From positions 558,001 through 622,000 of the forward strand of contig NZ_RBIQ01000008.1 in the NCBI RefSeq assembly GCF_003634105.1: DNA of 64,000 bases, in the 5' to 3' direction. Positions 28,276-36,877 of the stretch are shown here, piece after piece. Source of the stretch: Maribacter vaceletii (GTDB lineage: Bacteria > Bacteroidota > Bacteroidia > Flavobacteriales > Flavobacteriaceae). The notes beneath the pieces are model-generated. The model was not told the DNA's origin and searched no databases. It was given only the letters and a program-made list of their open reading frames with translations. Positions within the stretch are counted from its first letter, which is position 1, and every line of letters begins with the position of its first letter. Position numbers and translations under genes: made by a program.

Positions 28276-30702
28276 ATGAATATTTCTTACAACTGGTTAA
28301 AACAGTTTATTAAAATAGATTGGGATTCCCAAAAAACTGCAGAATTACTAACAGACCTTGGCTTAGAAGTAGAAGGCGTTTCTTCTTTTGAATCTCTAAA
28401 AGGCGGTTTATCTGGAGTTGTAGTAGGCCATGTACTTACATGCGAAAAACATAGCAATGCAGATAAACTTAAAGTTACTACAGTAGATATTGGAAAAGAG
28501 TCCCCTATTCAAATAGTTTGTGGAGCTCCTAATGTAGCTGTAGGGCAAAAAGTTCCTGTCGCAACAATAGGAACCATTCTTTACACTAAAGAAGATGAAA
28601 GCTGGACAATTAAAAAAGGAAAAATAAGAGGAGAAGAAAGTCATGGGATGATATGCGCCGAAGATGAACTAGGCCTTGGAGAAAGCCATGATGGAATTAT
28701 GGTTTTATCTGATAAATTAATTCCAGGAACCCCTTGTTCTGAAATCTTTGATATTGAAAACGATGAGGTATTTGAAATAGGACTAACTCCAAACAGAGCA
28801 GATGCTATGAGCCACTTTGGAGTTGCAAGAGACCTAAAAGCAGGACTTAAACAAAAAGAAGTCGCTATAGAATTAATTACACCTCCCGTAAGTAATTTTA
28901 ACGTAGATAACCGTTCTTTAAAGTTTGATATAACAGTAGAAAACAATGAACTAGCCCCAAGGTATGCAGGTGTAACCATGAGCAATTTATTGGTACAATC
29001 GTCTCCAGATTGGTTAAAGAACAGACTAAATGCAATTGGAATAACTCCTAAGAATAATTTAGTAGATGCTACTAACTATGTTTTACATGAACTTGGACAA
29101 CCATTACATGCCTTTGATGCTGCTAAGATAAAAGGAAATAAAATAGTTGTAAAAACACTTCCAAAAGGGACAAAATTTACCACTTTGGATGGCGTAGAAA
29201 GAGAATTACACGAAGAAGATTTAATGATTTGTGATGCCGATAAACCAATGTGTATTGCTGGAGTTTTTGGTGGAGTACATTCTGGAGTATCTGAAAATAC
29301 AACTTCTATATTTCTAGAAAGTGCATACTTTAACCCAGTTTCTGTTAGAAAAACAGCAAAAAGACATGGCTTAAATACAGATGCCTCATTTAGATTTGAA
29401 AGAGGCATTGATATTGAAAATGTAGAATATAGCTTAAAAAGAGCTGCTCTTTTAATAAAGGAAATTGCTGGAGGAGAAATAACATCTGATATTATAGATT
29501 TTTATCCTAACAAAGCAAAAGATTTTGAAGTCTTCTTACCATTTAACAAAGTACACCAACTAATAGGACAAGAAATACCTATAGATACCATAAAATCTAT
29601 CTTGACATCATTAGACATTAAGGTAATGAGTGTTACAGAAGCTGGTTTAGGATTGGTAGTTCCTTCCTATAGAGTAGATGTACAAAGACCCGTTGATGTA
29701 ATTGAAGAAATTTTAAGAGTTTACGGGTACAACAATATTAATTTTACTCAAAAACTTAATGCATCTATTGCTGCTACTAGTAAGTTTGATGACCATAAAA
29801 TACAAAATTCAATAGGCAACCTATTAGCATCTAAAGGCTTTTATGAAATAATGACCAATAGTCTTATTTCTCCTGAATACATTTCTATTTCTAAAGAGTT
29901 ATCTGAAGATAATTCTATAAAAATAATAAATCCCTTGAGTACAGATTTATCCATAATGAGACAATCTCCTTTGTTTTCTTCTTTAGAAGTTGCCTCTTAT
30001 AACATTAATCGTAAAAAAACTAATTTACAGTTATTTGAATTTGGAAAAACATACGCTTATAAAAATGAAAAAAGAATTGAAAATAAATATTTAAGCCTAT
30101 TAATAAGCGGCAATAAAAAGAATCAAAATTGGGTAGAAGAAACTAAACAAACAGATTTCTTTTTTATAAAGTCTATTGTTAAAAATATTTTAGACCGTTT
30201 AGGTCTTGAAAATGTAAACGAAAAACCTATTGATAATACAGATTTTTCTGAAGGGTTATCTATAGAATATAAGCGTAATTCAATAGTAGAGTTTGGAGTT
30301 ATACAAAAAGTAATAGCTAAAAAATTTGATATAAAACAAGATATTTTATTCGCAAACTTTAATTGGGATGCCATTTTAAAACTAGCGGCTAACACTAGAA
30401 TAACTTATAAAGAAATACCAAAATTTCCGGAAGTAAAAAGAGATTTTGCTTTACTATTAGATAACAAAGTAACTTTTAAGGAAATACGTGATATAGCATT
30501 ACAAACAGAAAAGAAACTACTTAAAAACGTAACTCTGTTTGACGTTTATGTTGGAAAAAAGTTAGCTGAAAATAAAAAATCTTACGCTGTAAGTTTTACA
30601 CTTCAAGACAATAAAAATACATTAACAGATAAACAGATTGATAAAATCATGAACAAACTAAAGTATAAGTTTGAAAATGATTTAGGAGCTGAACTTAGGT
30701 AG
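28276..30702 (+). CDS. pheT: Phenylalanine-tRNA ligase beta subunit
   Basis: This 808-residue protein has, in order, a tRNA-binding EMAP-like domain (about 40-150), the B3/B4 editing region (around 210-370), B5 (about 405-475), the core and a C-terminal FDX-ACB anticodon-binding domain (YKEIPKFPEVKRDFALLLD). It forms an alpha2-beta2 enzyme with PheS. pheS is not adjacent, as is common in this group. Its stop is two bases from the stop of the convergent fasciclin gene. Confidence 0.97.
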   Translation: MNISYNWLKQFIKIDWDSQKTAELLTDLGLEVEGVSSFESLKGGLSGVVVGHVLTCEKHSNADKLKVTTVDIGKESPIQIVCGAPNVAVGQKVPVATIGTILYTKEDESWTIKKGKIRGEESHGMICAEDELGLGESHDGIMVLSDKLIPGTPCSEIFDIENDEVFEIGLTPNRADAMSHFGVARDLKAGLKQKEVAIELITPPVSNFNVDNRSLKFDITVENNELAPRYAGVTMSNLLVQSSPDWLKNRLNAIGITPKNNLVDATNYVLHELGQPLHAFDAAKIKGNKIVVKTLPKGTKFTTLDGVERELHEEDLMICDADKPMCIAGVFGGVHSGVSENTTSIFLESAYFNPVSVRKTAKRHGLNTDASFRFERGIDIENVEYSLKRAALLIKEIAGGEITSDIIDFYPNKAKDFEVFLPFNKVHQLIGQEIPIDTIKSILTSLDIKVMSVTEAGLGLVVPSYRVDVQRPVDVIEEILRVYGYNNINFTQKLNASIAATSKFDDHKIQNSIGNLLASKGFYEIMTNSLISPEYISISKELSEDNSIKIINPLSTDLSIMRQSPLFSSLEVASYNINRKKTNLQLFEFGKTYAYKNEKRIENKYLSLLISGNKKNQNWVEETKQTDFFFIKSIVKNILDRLGLENVNEKPIDNTDFSEGLSIEYKRNSIVEFGVIQKVIAKKFDIKQDILFANFNWDAILKLAANTRITYKEIPKFPEVKRDFALLLDNKVTFKEIRDIALQTEKKLLKNVTLFDVYVGKKLAENKKSYAVSFTLQDNKNTLTDKQIDKIMNKLKYKFENDLGAELR

Positions 30703-30704
30703 AC

Positions 30705-31265
30705 TTATATTTTATTTGGCAAAAAAACACTATCAATTTCATGGATAACACCATTACATTGATTAGCATCTGCATTCGTTATTTTTGCAGTATTACCAAA
30801 CTCATCTGTTAAAACAATGTCTATTCCATTCATTTTTGCTATTAACTTGTTACCCAATATTGTAGTAAAAGAGGCTATGCCGTTACCTCTACACATAGCT
30901 TTTAGTATTTTAGATGCGGTTAAATTACCTGCCACTATATGGTGTGTTAAGAGAGAATATACTTCTTTTTTATGAGTGGGGTCTAATAAAAAATCTATAT
31001 CTGTTGCCGTACTAAACGCGATATTAGAAGGTGCAAAAACGGTAAATGGCCCATCAAAATTAAGAATTTCTTCCAAGTCTGCTGCTTTTATAACAGCCAT
31101 TAAGGTGGAATGTTTTTTTGATGACCCAGTATTCTTACTTATAGAATACTCTGGGTTCATTTGTAATGCTTTATTTTTTTTTGCTGGGGTAGTTACGGTT
31201 TGCGCAATACACAATGTAGGGATTAATAGCAATACCGCTATTAATAGGGAAACTTTGTTACTCAT
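30705..31265 (-). CDS. Exported fasciclin (FAS1) domain protein
   Basis: This 186-residue protein has a signal peptide ending CIAQ. The single FAS1 domain shows both family boxes: GPFTVFAPSNIAFS and the end NGVIHEIDSVFLP, with LLTHHIVAG between. FAS1 domains mediate adhesion or protein contacts at the cell surface. A TAAGTTTG -7 box lies upstream on the minus strand. Confidence 0.88.
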   Translation of the reverse strand: MSNKVSLLIAVLLLIPTLCIAQTVTTPAKKNKALQMNPEYSISKNTGSSKKHSTLMAVIKAADLEEILNFDGPFTVFAPSNIAFSTATDIDFLLDPTHKKEVYSLLTHHIVAGNLTASKILKAMCRGNGIASFTTILGNKLIAKMNGIDIVLTDEFGNTAKITNADANQCNGVIHEIDSVFLPNKI

Positions 31266-31336
31266 AAGTATTCTCTGTGTGGGGTTGGCTATATCGACGT
31301 CTAATCGATAAATAGCTCATTTTCACCGACAAGATA

Positions 31337-31344
31337 CAAACTTA
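31337..31344 (-). promoter_or_regulatory. -7 box TAAGTTTG of the fasciclin gene
   Basis: This is an exact TAnnTTTG match on the minus strand, 71 bases upstream of the start. It sits just downstream of the terminator of the previous gene. No TTG at -33. Confidence 0.45.
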
Positions 31345-31358
31345 GTGAGCATATCCAA

Positions 31359-31400
31359 AAAAAATGCCATAATTTTATGCATAAAATTATGGCATTTTTT
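31359..31400. terminator. Perfect 42-bp palindromic terminator
   Basis: The 42 bases are a perfect palindrome with AAAAAATGCC at one end and GGCATTTTTT at the other, centred on ATGCAT. It can end transcription of the minus-strand lipoprotein gene before the fasciclin gene. Confidence 0.85.
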
Positions 31401-31418
31401 ATATAATAGTAGTAATAT

Positions 31419-32546
31419 TTAGTGCACTATAATATCATACGGAATACCTGGTAAATCTATATTGTCCAAAAACTCCAAATCTGGTACAGGTTTTATACGA
31501 AGTATACCTCCCAAATCTTGATTTCCAGATTTTTTATACCCAATTAATAAAATATTGTTCTGCTCATCATAACTTACCGCTGTGGTCTTTTCTATCTCAT
31601 ATTCCACTTCTAATTGTGCTGGAGTTAAAAAATTCTCGTAAATATATAATGTTGCTAAATTATTTTTTAAATCATAAACGGCAGGTATACTAGAAGTAGC
31701 CAAGTCTTCTGCTGGCATACTGTAATACAACTTATCTTCCGAATCTAAATCATGTAAAGCTGTATCCGCAAATTTAGGCTCCGTACCTATACCATATCTT
31801 GTATAACTAACAGCTAAGGTTTCTTTATTTAATACCGTATGCAATTCATCATATCCAAAAATAATATCTCCGTTACTATCTTTAAATATTTTCTTTACAT
31901 CGTACCCCAATCCTTGTGTATTAATAACTTTAAAATTCATATTATCAACTACAATGACCTCATTTTCATTTGTAATACCCACATCCAACGATAAAACGAA
32001 TAGCCTATCATTCGAAAAAGTCATATTCATTGGCTTCTTAGACAGCTCTAATTCTAGAAAAGTAAATTCTGTAGCATTTCTATCTACCTTTCTAATTACA
32101 TATTTTTTAGGAGATGTAGTTTCTGTTATTTCATAAGCAATAAAAAAAGAAGAGTTTGTATTAATAATAGACAAAACATTTAATTCGCAATCTAAAATAT
32201 CGGGAAAAATAGTTAGTAGTTGCTCTTCTTCATTTAGAAAATCATAATACACAATTTCACCATCACAATCTGAAGTTTTTTTATAAAAGGAATACGCCTT
32301 ATCATCATCATATTTAATAACAGATGTAGAAATTGCATTAAAAGTACTTTCTTTTGAACTTTTAGATATAAAAGTTGCGTCTGCATTTAGCAATGTTGCA
32401 GACAATGAATTATTCGCATCCAATAACACTGTATACGAAGTTGCAACATTCGGTTCTTTTTTAGATTCTTGTTCGTCAGGGGAAGACTTACTGCAGCCTA
32501 ATATAATAAATGCAAGAAGTCCCCATAAGTAGGTATAGGTTTTCAT
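31419..32546 (-). CDS. Unrecognised lipoprotein, likely beta-propeller
   Basis: This 375-residue protein has a lipobox (FIILGC) and then an acidic linker (SSPDEQESKKEP). The body is rich in short beta strands with repeated patterns such as KYVIRKVDRN, RLFVLSLDVG, DIIFGYDE and NILLIGYKK, as expected for a beta-propeller. I do not recognise the family. It has its own terminator and no obvious partner gene. Confidence 0.55.
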   Translation of the reverse strand: MKTYTYLWGLLAFIILGCSKSSPDEQESKKEPNVATSYTVLLDANNSLSATLLNADATFISKSSKESTFNAISTSVIKYDDDKAYSFYKKTSDCDGEIVYYDFLNEEEQLLTIFPDILDCELNVLSIINTNSSFFIAYEITETTSPKKYVIRKVDRNATEFTFLELELSKKPMNMTFSNDRLFVLSLDVGITNENEVIVVDNMNFKVINTQGLGYDVKKIFKDSNGDIIFGYDELHTVLNKETLAVSYTRYGIGTEPKFADTALHDLDSEDKLYYSMPAEDLATSSIPAVYDLKNNLATLYIYENFLTPAQLEVEYEIEKTTAVSYDEQNNILLIGYKKSGNQDLGGILRIKPVPDLEFLDNIDLPGIPYDIIVH

Positions 32547-32579
32547 GACAATAAAATTTGGGGTCTAATAAGTAACTAA

Positions 32580-34202
32580 TTACTCAGCATACATTTTAGC
32601 TCGCTGTTCTTTTATAGTCTTATCAGACATATATTCATCAAACGTTAAATAACGGTCAATGTTGCCTTTTGGAGTTAATTCTATTACCCTATCTGCAACG
32701 GTTTGCGCAAATTCATGATCGTGTGTTGTAAACAAAACTGTTCCTTTAAAGTTCTTTAAAGAATTATTAAATGCAGTAATACTCTCTAAATCTAGGTGAT
32801 TTGTAGGTTCATCTAACATAACTACGTTTGCGCGTAACATCATCATTCTACTTAACATACAACGTACTTTTTCTCCTCCTGAAAGTACGGTACATTTTTT
32901 TAAAGCCTCTTCTCCACTAAATAGCATTTTACCTAAGAAACCTCTAATAAACACCTCTTCTCTTTCCTCTTCTGTTTTTGCCCATTGGCGCAACCAATCT
33001 ACCAAACTTACATTTTGATTAAAGAAAGAAGAGTTATCTGCAGGAAGATAAGACTGGTTTGTTGTAACTCCCCATTGAAATTCACCACTATCTGCTTTCT
33101 TATTATTATTTATGATTTCATAAAATGCAGTGGTAGCTCTAGAATCTTTTGAGAATATTGCAACTTTATCTCCTTTTGCTAAATTTATATTTACATCTTT
33201 AAATAATAAATCTCCGTCTTCAGATGTAGCCGATAAACCCTCTATATTTAAAATTTGGTCTCCCGCTTCACGTTCTCTTTCAAAAATTATTGCAGGATAT
33301 CTTCTACTAGAAGGTTTTATATCTTCAACCTTTAACTTAGAAAGCATTTTCTTTCTAGAGGTAGCTTGCTTACTTTTTGCAACGTTTGCGCTAAAACGCA
33401 TAATAAACTCTTGCAACTCTTTTGCTTTTTCTTCAGATTTCTTATTCTGCTGTGCTCTTTGTCTTGCCGCTAATTGGCTACTCTCATACCAGAATGTATA
33501 ATTACCAGAATATAAGTTCATTTTACCAAAATCTATATCACCTATATGGGTACAAACCGTATCTAAAAAGTGTCTATCATGCGAAACAACAATTACGGTA
33601 TTTTCATAATCTGCAAGGAAATTTTCTAGCCAGTTTATGGTTTCAAAATCTAAATCATTGGTAGGCTCATCCATTATTAGTACATCTGGAGAACCAAATA
33701 AAGCTTGCGCCAATAACACTCTTACTTTTAATTTAGGGTCCATCTCTGCCATTAAAGTAAAATGTAAATCTGCCTGAATACCTAGATTAGATAATAATGC
33801 CGCAGCACTACTGTCTGCGTTCCAACCATTCATTTCTTCAAATTGTACCTGCAACTCCCCTATTCTATCCGCATTTTCATCTGTATAATCTGCGTAAAGA
33901 GCATCAATTTCTTTTTTTATTTTAAAAAGAGGCTTGTTACCCATAACAACAGCTTCTAGAACTGTAAAATCATCCGAAGCATTATGGTTCTGCTCTAAGA
34001 TTGACATGCGTTTTCCTGGCTCTAAATGCACATGTCCAGAGGTTGGATCTATTTGCCCAGATAATATCTTTAGAAATGTAGATTTTCCTGCTCCATTTGC
34101 TCCAATTACACCATAACAATTTCCTTGAGTAAAAGCTACATTTACTTCATCAAACAACACTCTTTTTCCAAACTGTACAGATAAATTAGATACCGATAAC
34201 AT
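32580..34202 (-). CDS. ABC-F ATPase, YbiT-like, with one degenerate ATP site
   Basis: This 540-residue soluble protein has two ABC ATPase domains and no membrane part, a ribosome-acting ABC-F factor of the YbiT type. NBD1 has an intact Walker A (GANGAGKST, 34-42), Walker B and H-switch, but its signature is degenerate (AEMDPKLKVRV, 152-162). NBD2 has an intact signature (LSGGEKVR, 440-447), Walker B and H-switch, but its Walker A is FSKDSRATT (350-358), lacking the P-loop Gly and Lys. NBD1 Walker A pairs with the NBD2 signature, so one composite site looks active and the other dead. Confidence 0.9.
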   Translation of the reverse strand: MLSVSNLSVQFGKRVLFDEVNVAFTQGNCYGVIGANGAGKSTFLKILSGQIDPTSGHVHLEPGKRMSILEQNHNASDDFTVLEAVVMGNKPLFKIKKEIDALYADYTDENADRIGELQVQFEEMNGWNADSSAAALLSNLGIQADLHFTLMAEMDPKLKVRVLLAQALFGSPDVLIMDEPTNDLDFETINWLENFLADYENTVIVVSHDRHFLDTVCTHIGDIDFGKMNLYSGNYTFWYESSQLAARQRAQQNKKSEEKAKELQEFIMRFSANVAKSKQATSRKKMLSKLKVEDIKPSSRRYPAIIFEREREAGDQILNIEGLSATSEDGDLLFKDVNINLAKGDKVAIFSKDSRATTAFYEIINNNKKADSGEFQWGVTTNQSYLPADNSSFFNQNVSLVDWLRQWAKTEEEREEVFIRGFLGKMLFSGEEALKKCTVLSGGEKVRCMLSRMMMLRANVVMLDEPTNHLDLESITAFNNSLKNFKGTVLFTTHDHEFAQTVADRVIELTPKGNIDRYLTFDEYMSDKTIKEQRAKMYAE

Positions 34203-34225
34203 AATTCTTTCTTTTAAATTTCGTG

Positions 34226-34257
34226 CAAAAATAGAGAAATTTATCCCCTAAAACCAA
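34226..34257 (-). promoter_or_regulatory. Promoter of the ABC-F gene, TTG-N21-TATTTTTG
   Basis: On the minus strand TTG (34257-34255) and TATTTTTG (34233-34226) are 21 bases apart, matching the full Bacteroidota promoter. The start codon is 23 bases downstream. Confidence 0.7.
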
Positions 34258-34345
34258 TATTCTTGCTCCACATATTAAATAATACATTAACGTTGCTTTA
34301 ATTTTTTTTAACTCGCTATTAACAGGCTAAAGTCTATGTGTTTCT

Positions 34346-34353
34346 TATTTTTG
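34346..34353 (+). promoter_or_regulatory. -7 box TATTTTTG of the redoxin-like lipoprotein gene
   Basis: This is an exact TAnnTTTG match 24 bases before the ATG at 34378. No clear -33 TTG. Confidence 0.5.
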
Positions 34354-34377
34354 AGTGTTATATTGTAACTATTTCAT

Positions 34378-35763
34378 ATGAATAGAAATTTACTTTATTG
34401 TTTTATTTTATTAATAGCAAGTTGTAATACAGTAGAAAAAGGTTCCCCAAGTGTTTTTTTTGCAGGAGAAATCGTTAACCCTACTAGTAAATATGTAGTC
34501 TTACAAAAAGGTGAAGAAGTAATAGACTCTGCCCTATTAGACACAAATAACAGATTTTCTTTCTCTTTTGACTCTATACCAATGGGTCTTTATCATTTTA
34601 AACACGCTCCAGAATACCAATATGTTTATTTAGAACCGGGTGATAGTTTAATGGTACGATTAAATACCGTAGATTTTGATGAATCTCTTGTATTTTCTGG
34701 AAAAGGAGAAGATGTTAATAATTTTCTATTAGATGTTTTTTTAGGAAATGAGAAAGAAGAACAAATTGTTCGTAAAAATTATAATGCATTAGAGTCTGAA
34801 GATTTTAAACAAAAAATAAATACTTTAAGAGAAAAAAGAATAAATGCTTTAAATACACTGAATGATGAAGGTGGTTTATCTACTAATGCTTATACTATTG
34901 CAGAAGCAAGCATAAATTATGCCTACTATAATTATAACGAAAGATACCCTTTTGAGCACAGAAAACACGCCAAAGACAAAAAAATAGCGAAACTTTCTGA
35001 TGATTTTTATGACTATAGAAAAAATATTTCCTTTAATAATAAACAATTAAACTACTTAAGGCCATATTATGATTTTATGCGCTCTCATTTTGGTAATTTG
35101 TCTTATATGACTTGTTCTCACAAATGCATAATTAAAAATCAGAAAGTAAAAAACAATTTTCATTTTAATAAACATAAGCTAAATCTTATTGACAGTTTAG
35201 TAGTAGAAAAAGAACTTAAAGACAATCTTTTTAGAAATGTTGCTTTTGATTATTTACTTAAATCAAATGATATAGAAAAAAACAATGAAGCCTTTATAGA
35301 AGAGTTTCATAGACTTTCTGGAAGTAATAGGCATATTAAAGAAATAGACGATTTGTATCTTGGAATTAAAAATATACAACCTAATAATAAAATACCTAAT
35401 ATAATTGTAAACAATATTTCTGGAGATAAAATATCATTACAAGAAATAGCAAAAAATAAAAAAGTTGTATTTTATTTCTGGTCAGAAACAGATAAAAGAC
35501 ATTACAGTAATATTTTTAAAAGAATAGAGCATTTAAAAACTTCAAAACCCAATTATACTTATATAGGTATAAATTTTAAAACTAGTTTAGATAGCTGGAA
35601 AACTATACTAAATACAAATCAATTAGAAGCAAAAAACCAATATACTACTGATGATTTTGAAGAACTTACCAAATCATTAATAGTATACCCTCTAAACAAG
35701 TGCATAATAACTAAAGATGCAACTATAGTTAATGCTTTTGCAAGTATTTATGGGAAAATTTAA
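34378..35763 (+). CDS. TlpA/redoxin-like lipoprotein without CxxC
   Basis: This 461-residue lipoprotein (LLIASC lipobox) has an N-terminal beta domain like DUF4369 (about 25-120: VFFAGEIVNPTSKYVVLQ), a helical middle and a thioredoxin-fold end (NKIPNIIVNN, KVVFYFWSE). Where TlpA proteins carry WCxxC, this one has WSETDKRH, so it cannot do dithiol chemistry. Cysteines are present in the middle (CSHKC). It may bind partners or cofactors instead. The stop overlaps the stop of the convergent SDR gene in a shared TTAA. Confidence 0.65.
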   Translation: MNRNLLYCFILLIASCNTVEKGSPSVFFAGEIVNPTSKYVVLQKGEEVIDSALLDTNNRFSFSFDSIPMGLYHFKHAPEYQYVYLEPGDSLMVRLNTVDFDESLVFSGKGEDVNNFLLDVFLGNEKEEQIVRKNYNALESEDFKQKINTLREKRINALNTLNDEGGLSTNAYTIAEASINYAYYNYNERYPFEHRKHAKDKKIAKLSDDFYDYRKNISFNNKQLNYLRPYYDFMRSHFGNLSYMTCSHKCIIKNQKVKNNFHFNKHKLNLIDSLVVEKELKDNLFRNVAFDYLLKSNDIEKNNEAFIEEFHRLSGSNRHIKEIDDLYLGIKNIQPNNKIPNIIVNNISGDKISLQEIAKNKKVVFYFWSETDKRHYSNIFKRIEHLKTSKPNYTYIGINFKTSLDSWKTILNTNQLEAKNQYTTDDFEELTKSLIVYPLNKCIITKDATIVNAFASIYGKI

Positions 35764-36578
35764 AGCTTAGAATGTCTTAAAAGAATTTTTTCATAAACTT
35801 TACTTGGCAATAATTTTTTAAGTTTAATAGAAAATTTTTGCAAAAAAGACCCAACTTTATAATGCACTCTAGGTTTTGGAGTATTTATTATTTTTAAAAC
35901 AGCTTTGGCTACCATAATAGGGTCTCCACCGCTATCCACATCAGCATCAATAGCCTCTAAAGTTTGACTATATGGTTTTTTATAGGGAGAATTTTCCAAA
36001 ATTGGAGAATGGTAACGACCAGCGGCAATATTTGTCGCAAAATCTCCTGGAGCCAAACTTGTAATCTGGACACCAAAATCTTTAGTCTCCATACGTAATG
36101 TTTCTGTAACAATATTTAAAGCTCCTTTAGTTGCAGAGTAAATGCCTCTATATGGCAAACCCATATAACCAGCTATAGATGTAATATTTATTATTAAACC
36201 ACTATTTTGTTCTCTCATGTAGGGTAAAACACCTTTTATAACATTAATAGGACCATTAAAATTTGTGCTAAAAGCATTCAGAATTTCTTCGGTAGGTGTT
36301 TCTTCTATCGCTCCAGTAATTCCGACCCCTGCATTATTAATTACAACATCTATACTACCTTCTTTTTCTATAACCTTTCTAAAAGCGTTAGTAATACTTT
36401 CTGTATCTCTAACATCCAATTGTAATAAATTAAAATCTTTAAAGTCAGGATATTTATGAACATTTCTTGTAGTTCCATATACAACATACCCTTTTTGGAC
36501 TAAATAACAACCAATAGAGTTTCCTATACCAGAAGAACCGCCTGTAATTAAAACTACTTTCCTATTCATAGAGTACAA
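35760..36578 (-). CDS. Short-chain dehydrogenase/reductase
   Basis: This 272-residue classical SDR has TGGSSGIGNSIG (NADP-binding), NNAGVG, the catalytic Ser of SIAGYMG and the YSATK active site. The specificity of the family cannot be read from motifs. Its lipid-reductase-like C-terminal extension (KVGSFLQKFSIKLKKLLPS) makes a role in reducing 3-keto sphingoid or 3-ketocapnine intermediates possible. That would complement the two PLP enzymes at 1.7-4.1 kb. This link is inference only. Confidence 0.85.
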   Translation of the reverse strand: MYSMNRKVVLITGGSSGIGNSIGCYLVQKGYVVYGTTRNVHKYPDFKDFNLLQLDVRDTESITNAFRKVIEKEGSIDVVINNAGVGITGAIEETPTEEILNAFSTNFNGPINVIKGVLPYMREQNSGLIINITSIAGYMGLPYRGIYSATKGALNIVTETLRMETKDFGVQITSLAPGDFATNIAAGRYHSPILENSPYKKPYSQTLEAIDADVDSGGDPIMVAKAVLKIINTPKPRVHYKVGSFLQKFSIKLKKLLPSKVYEKILLRHSKL

Positions 36579-36637
36579 AATAACAAATAAATTAAAGGAA
36601 ATTACACATAAAAAAGGAAGAAACTTTAGTGTACAAA

Positions 36638-36737
36638 AAAAGGCAAGCTACCTACATCGCACCGCTACAACCTAATACCCTTGCTGCGTTCCCACCCTGG
36701 GGGATTCAAAGGGAGCTGGTCGTGTAGGACTTGCCGG
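36638..36737 (-). ncRNA. ffs: Signal recognition particle RNA, small bacterial (4.5S) type
   Basis: On the minus strand the RNA starts with GGCAAGTCCTACA and ends with TGTAGGTAGCTTGCC, which pair as the closing helix. The apical loop has CAGGGTGGGAACGCAGCAAGG, split here as CAGGGTGGGAA and CGCAGCAAGG, the conserved Ffh-binding domain. A run of seven T (36641-36635) follows the closing helix as a terminator. It binds Ffh and guides membrane proteins to the translocon. A full promoter lies directly upstream. Confidence 0.95.
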
Positions 36738-36740
36738 CTG

Positions 36741-36770
36741 CAAATATACAACCTTTTAAAACTTTCACAA
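36741..36770 (-). promoter_or_regulatory. SRP RNA promoter, TTG-N19-TATATTTG
   Basis: On the minus strand TTG (36770-36768) and TATATTTG (36748-36741) are 19 bases apart, a complete match to the Bacteroidota promoter. The predicted start falls at the 5' end of the RNA, which supports both calls. Confidence 0.8.
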
Positions 36771-36877
36771 TCCTTTTAGTTTCTAATTTTTATGAATTAA
36801 CTTGCTCCTACATTAAAAAATAATGTATTAAACTTAATATGCATTAATCATCTTTATTCTTAAAACAATGTAACCTC

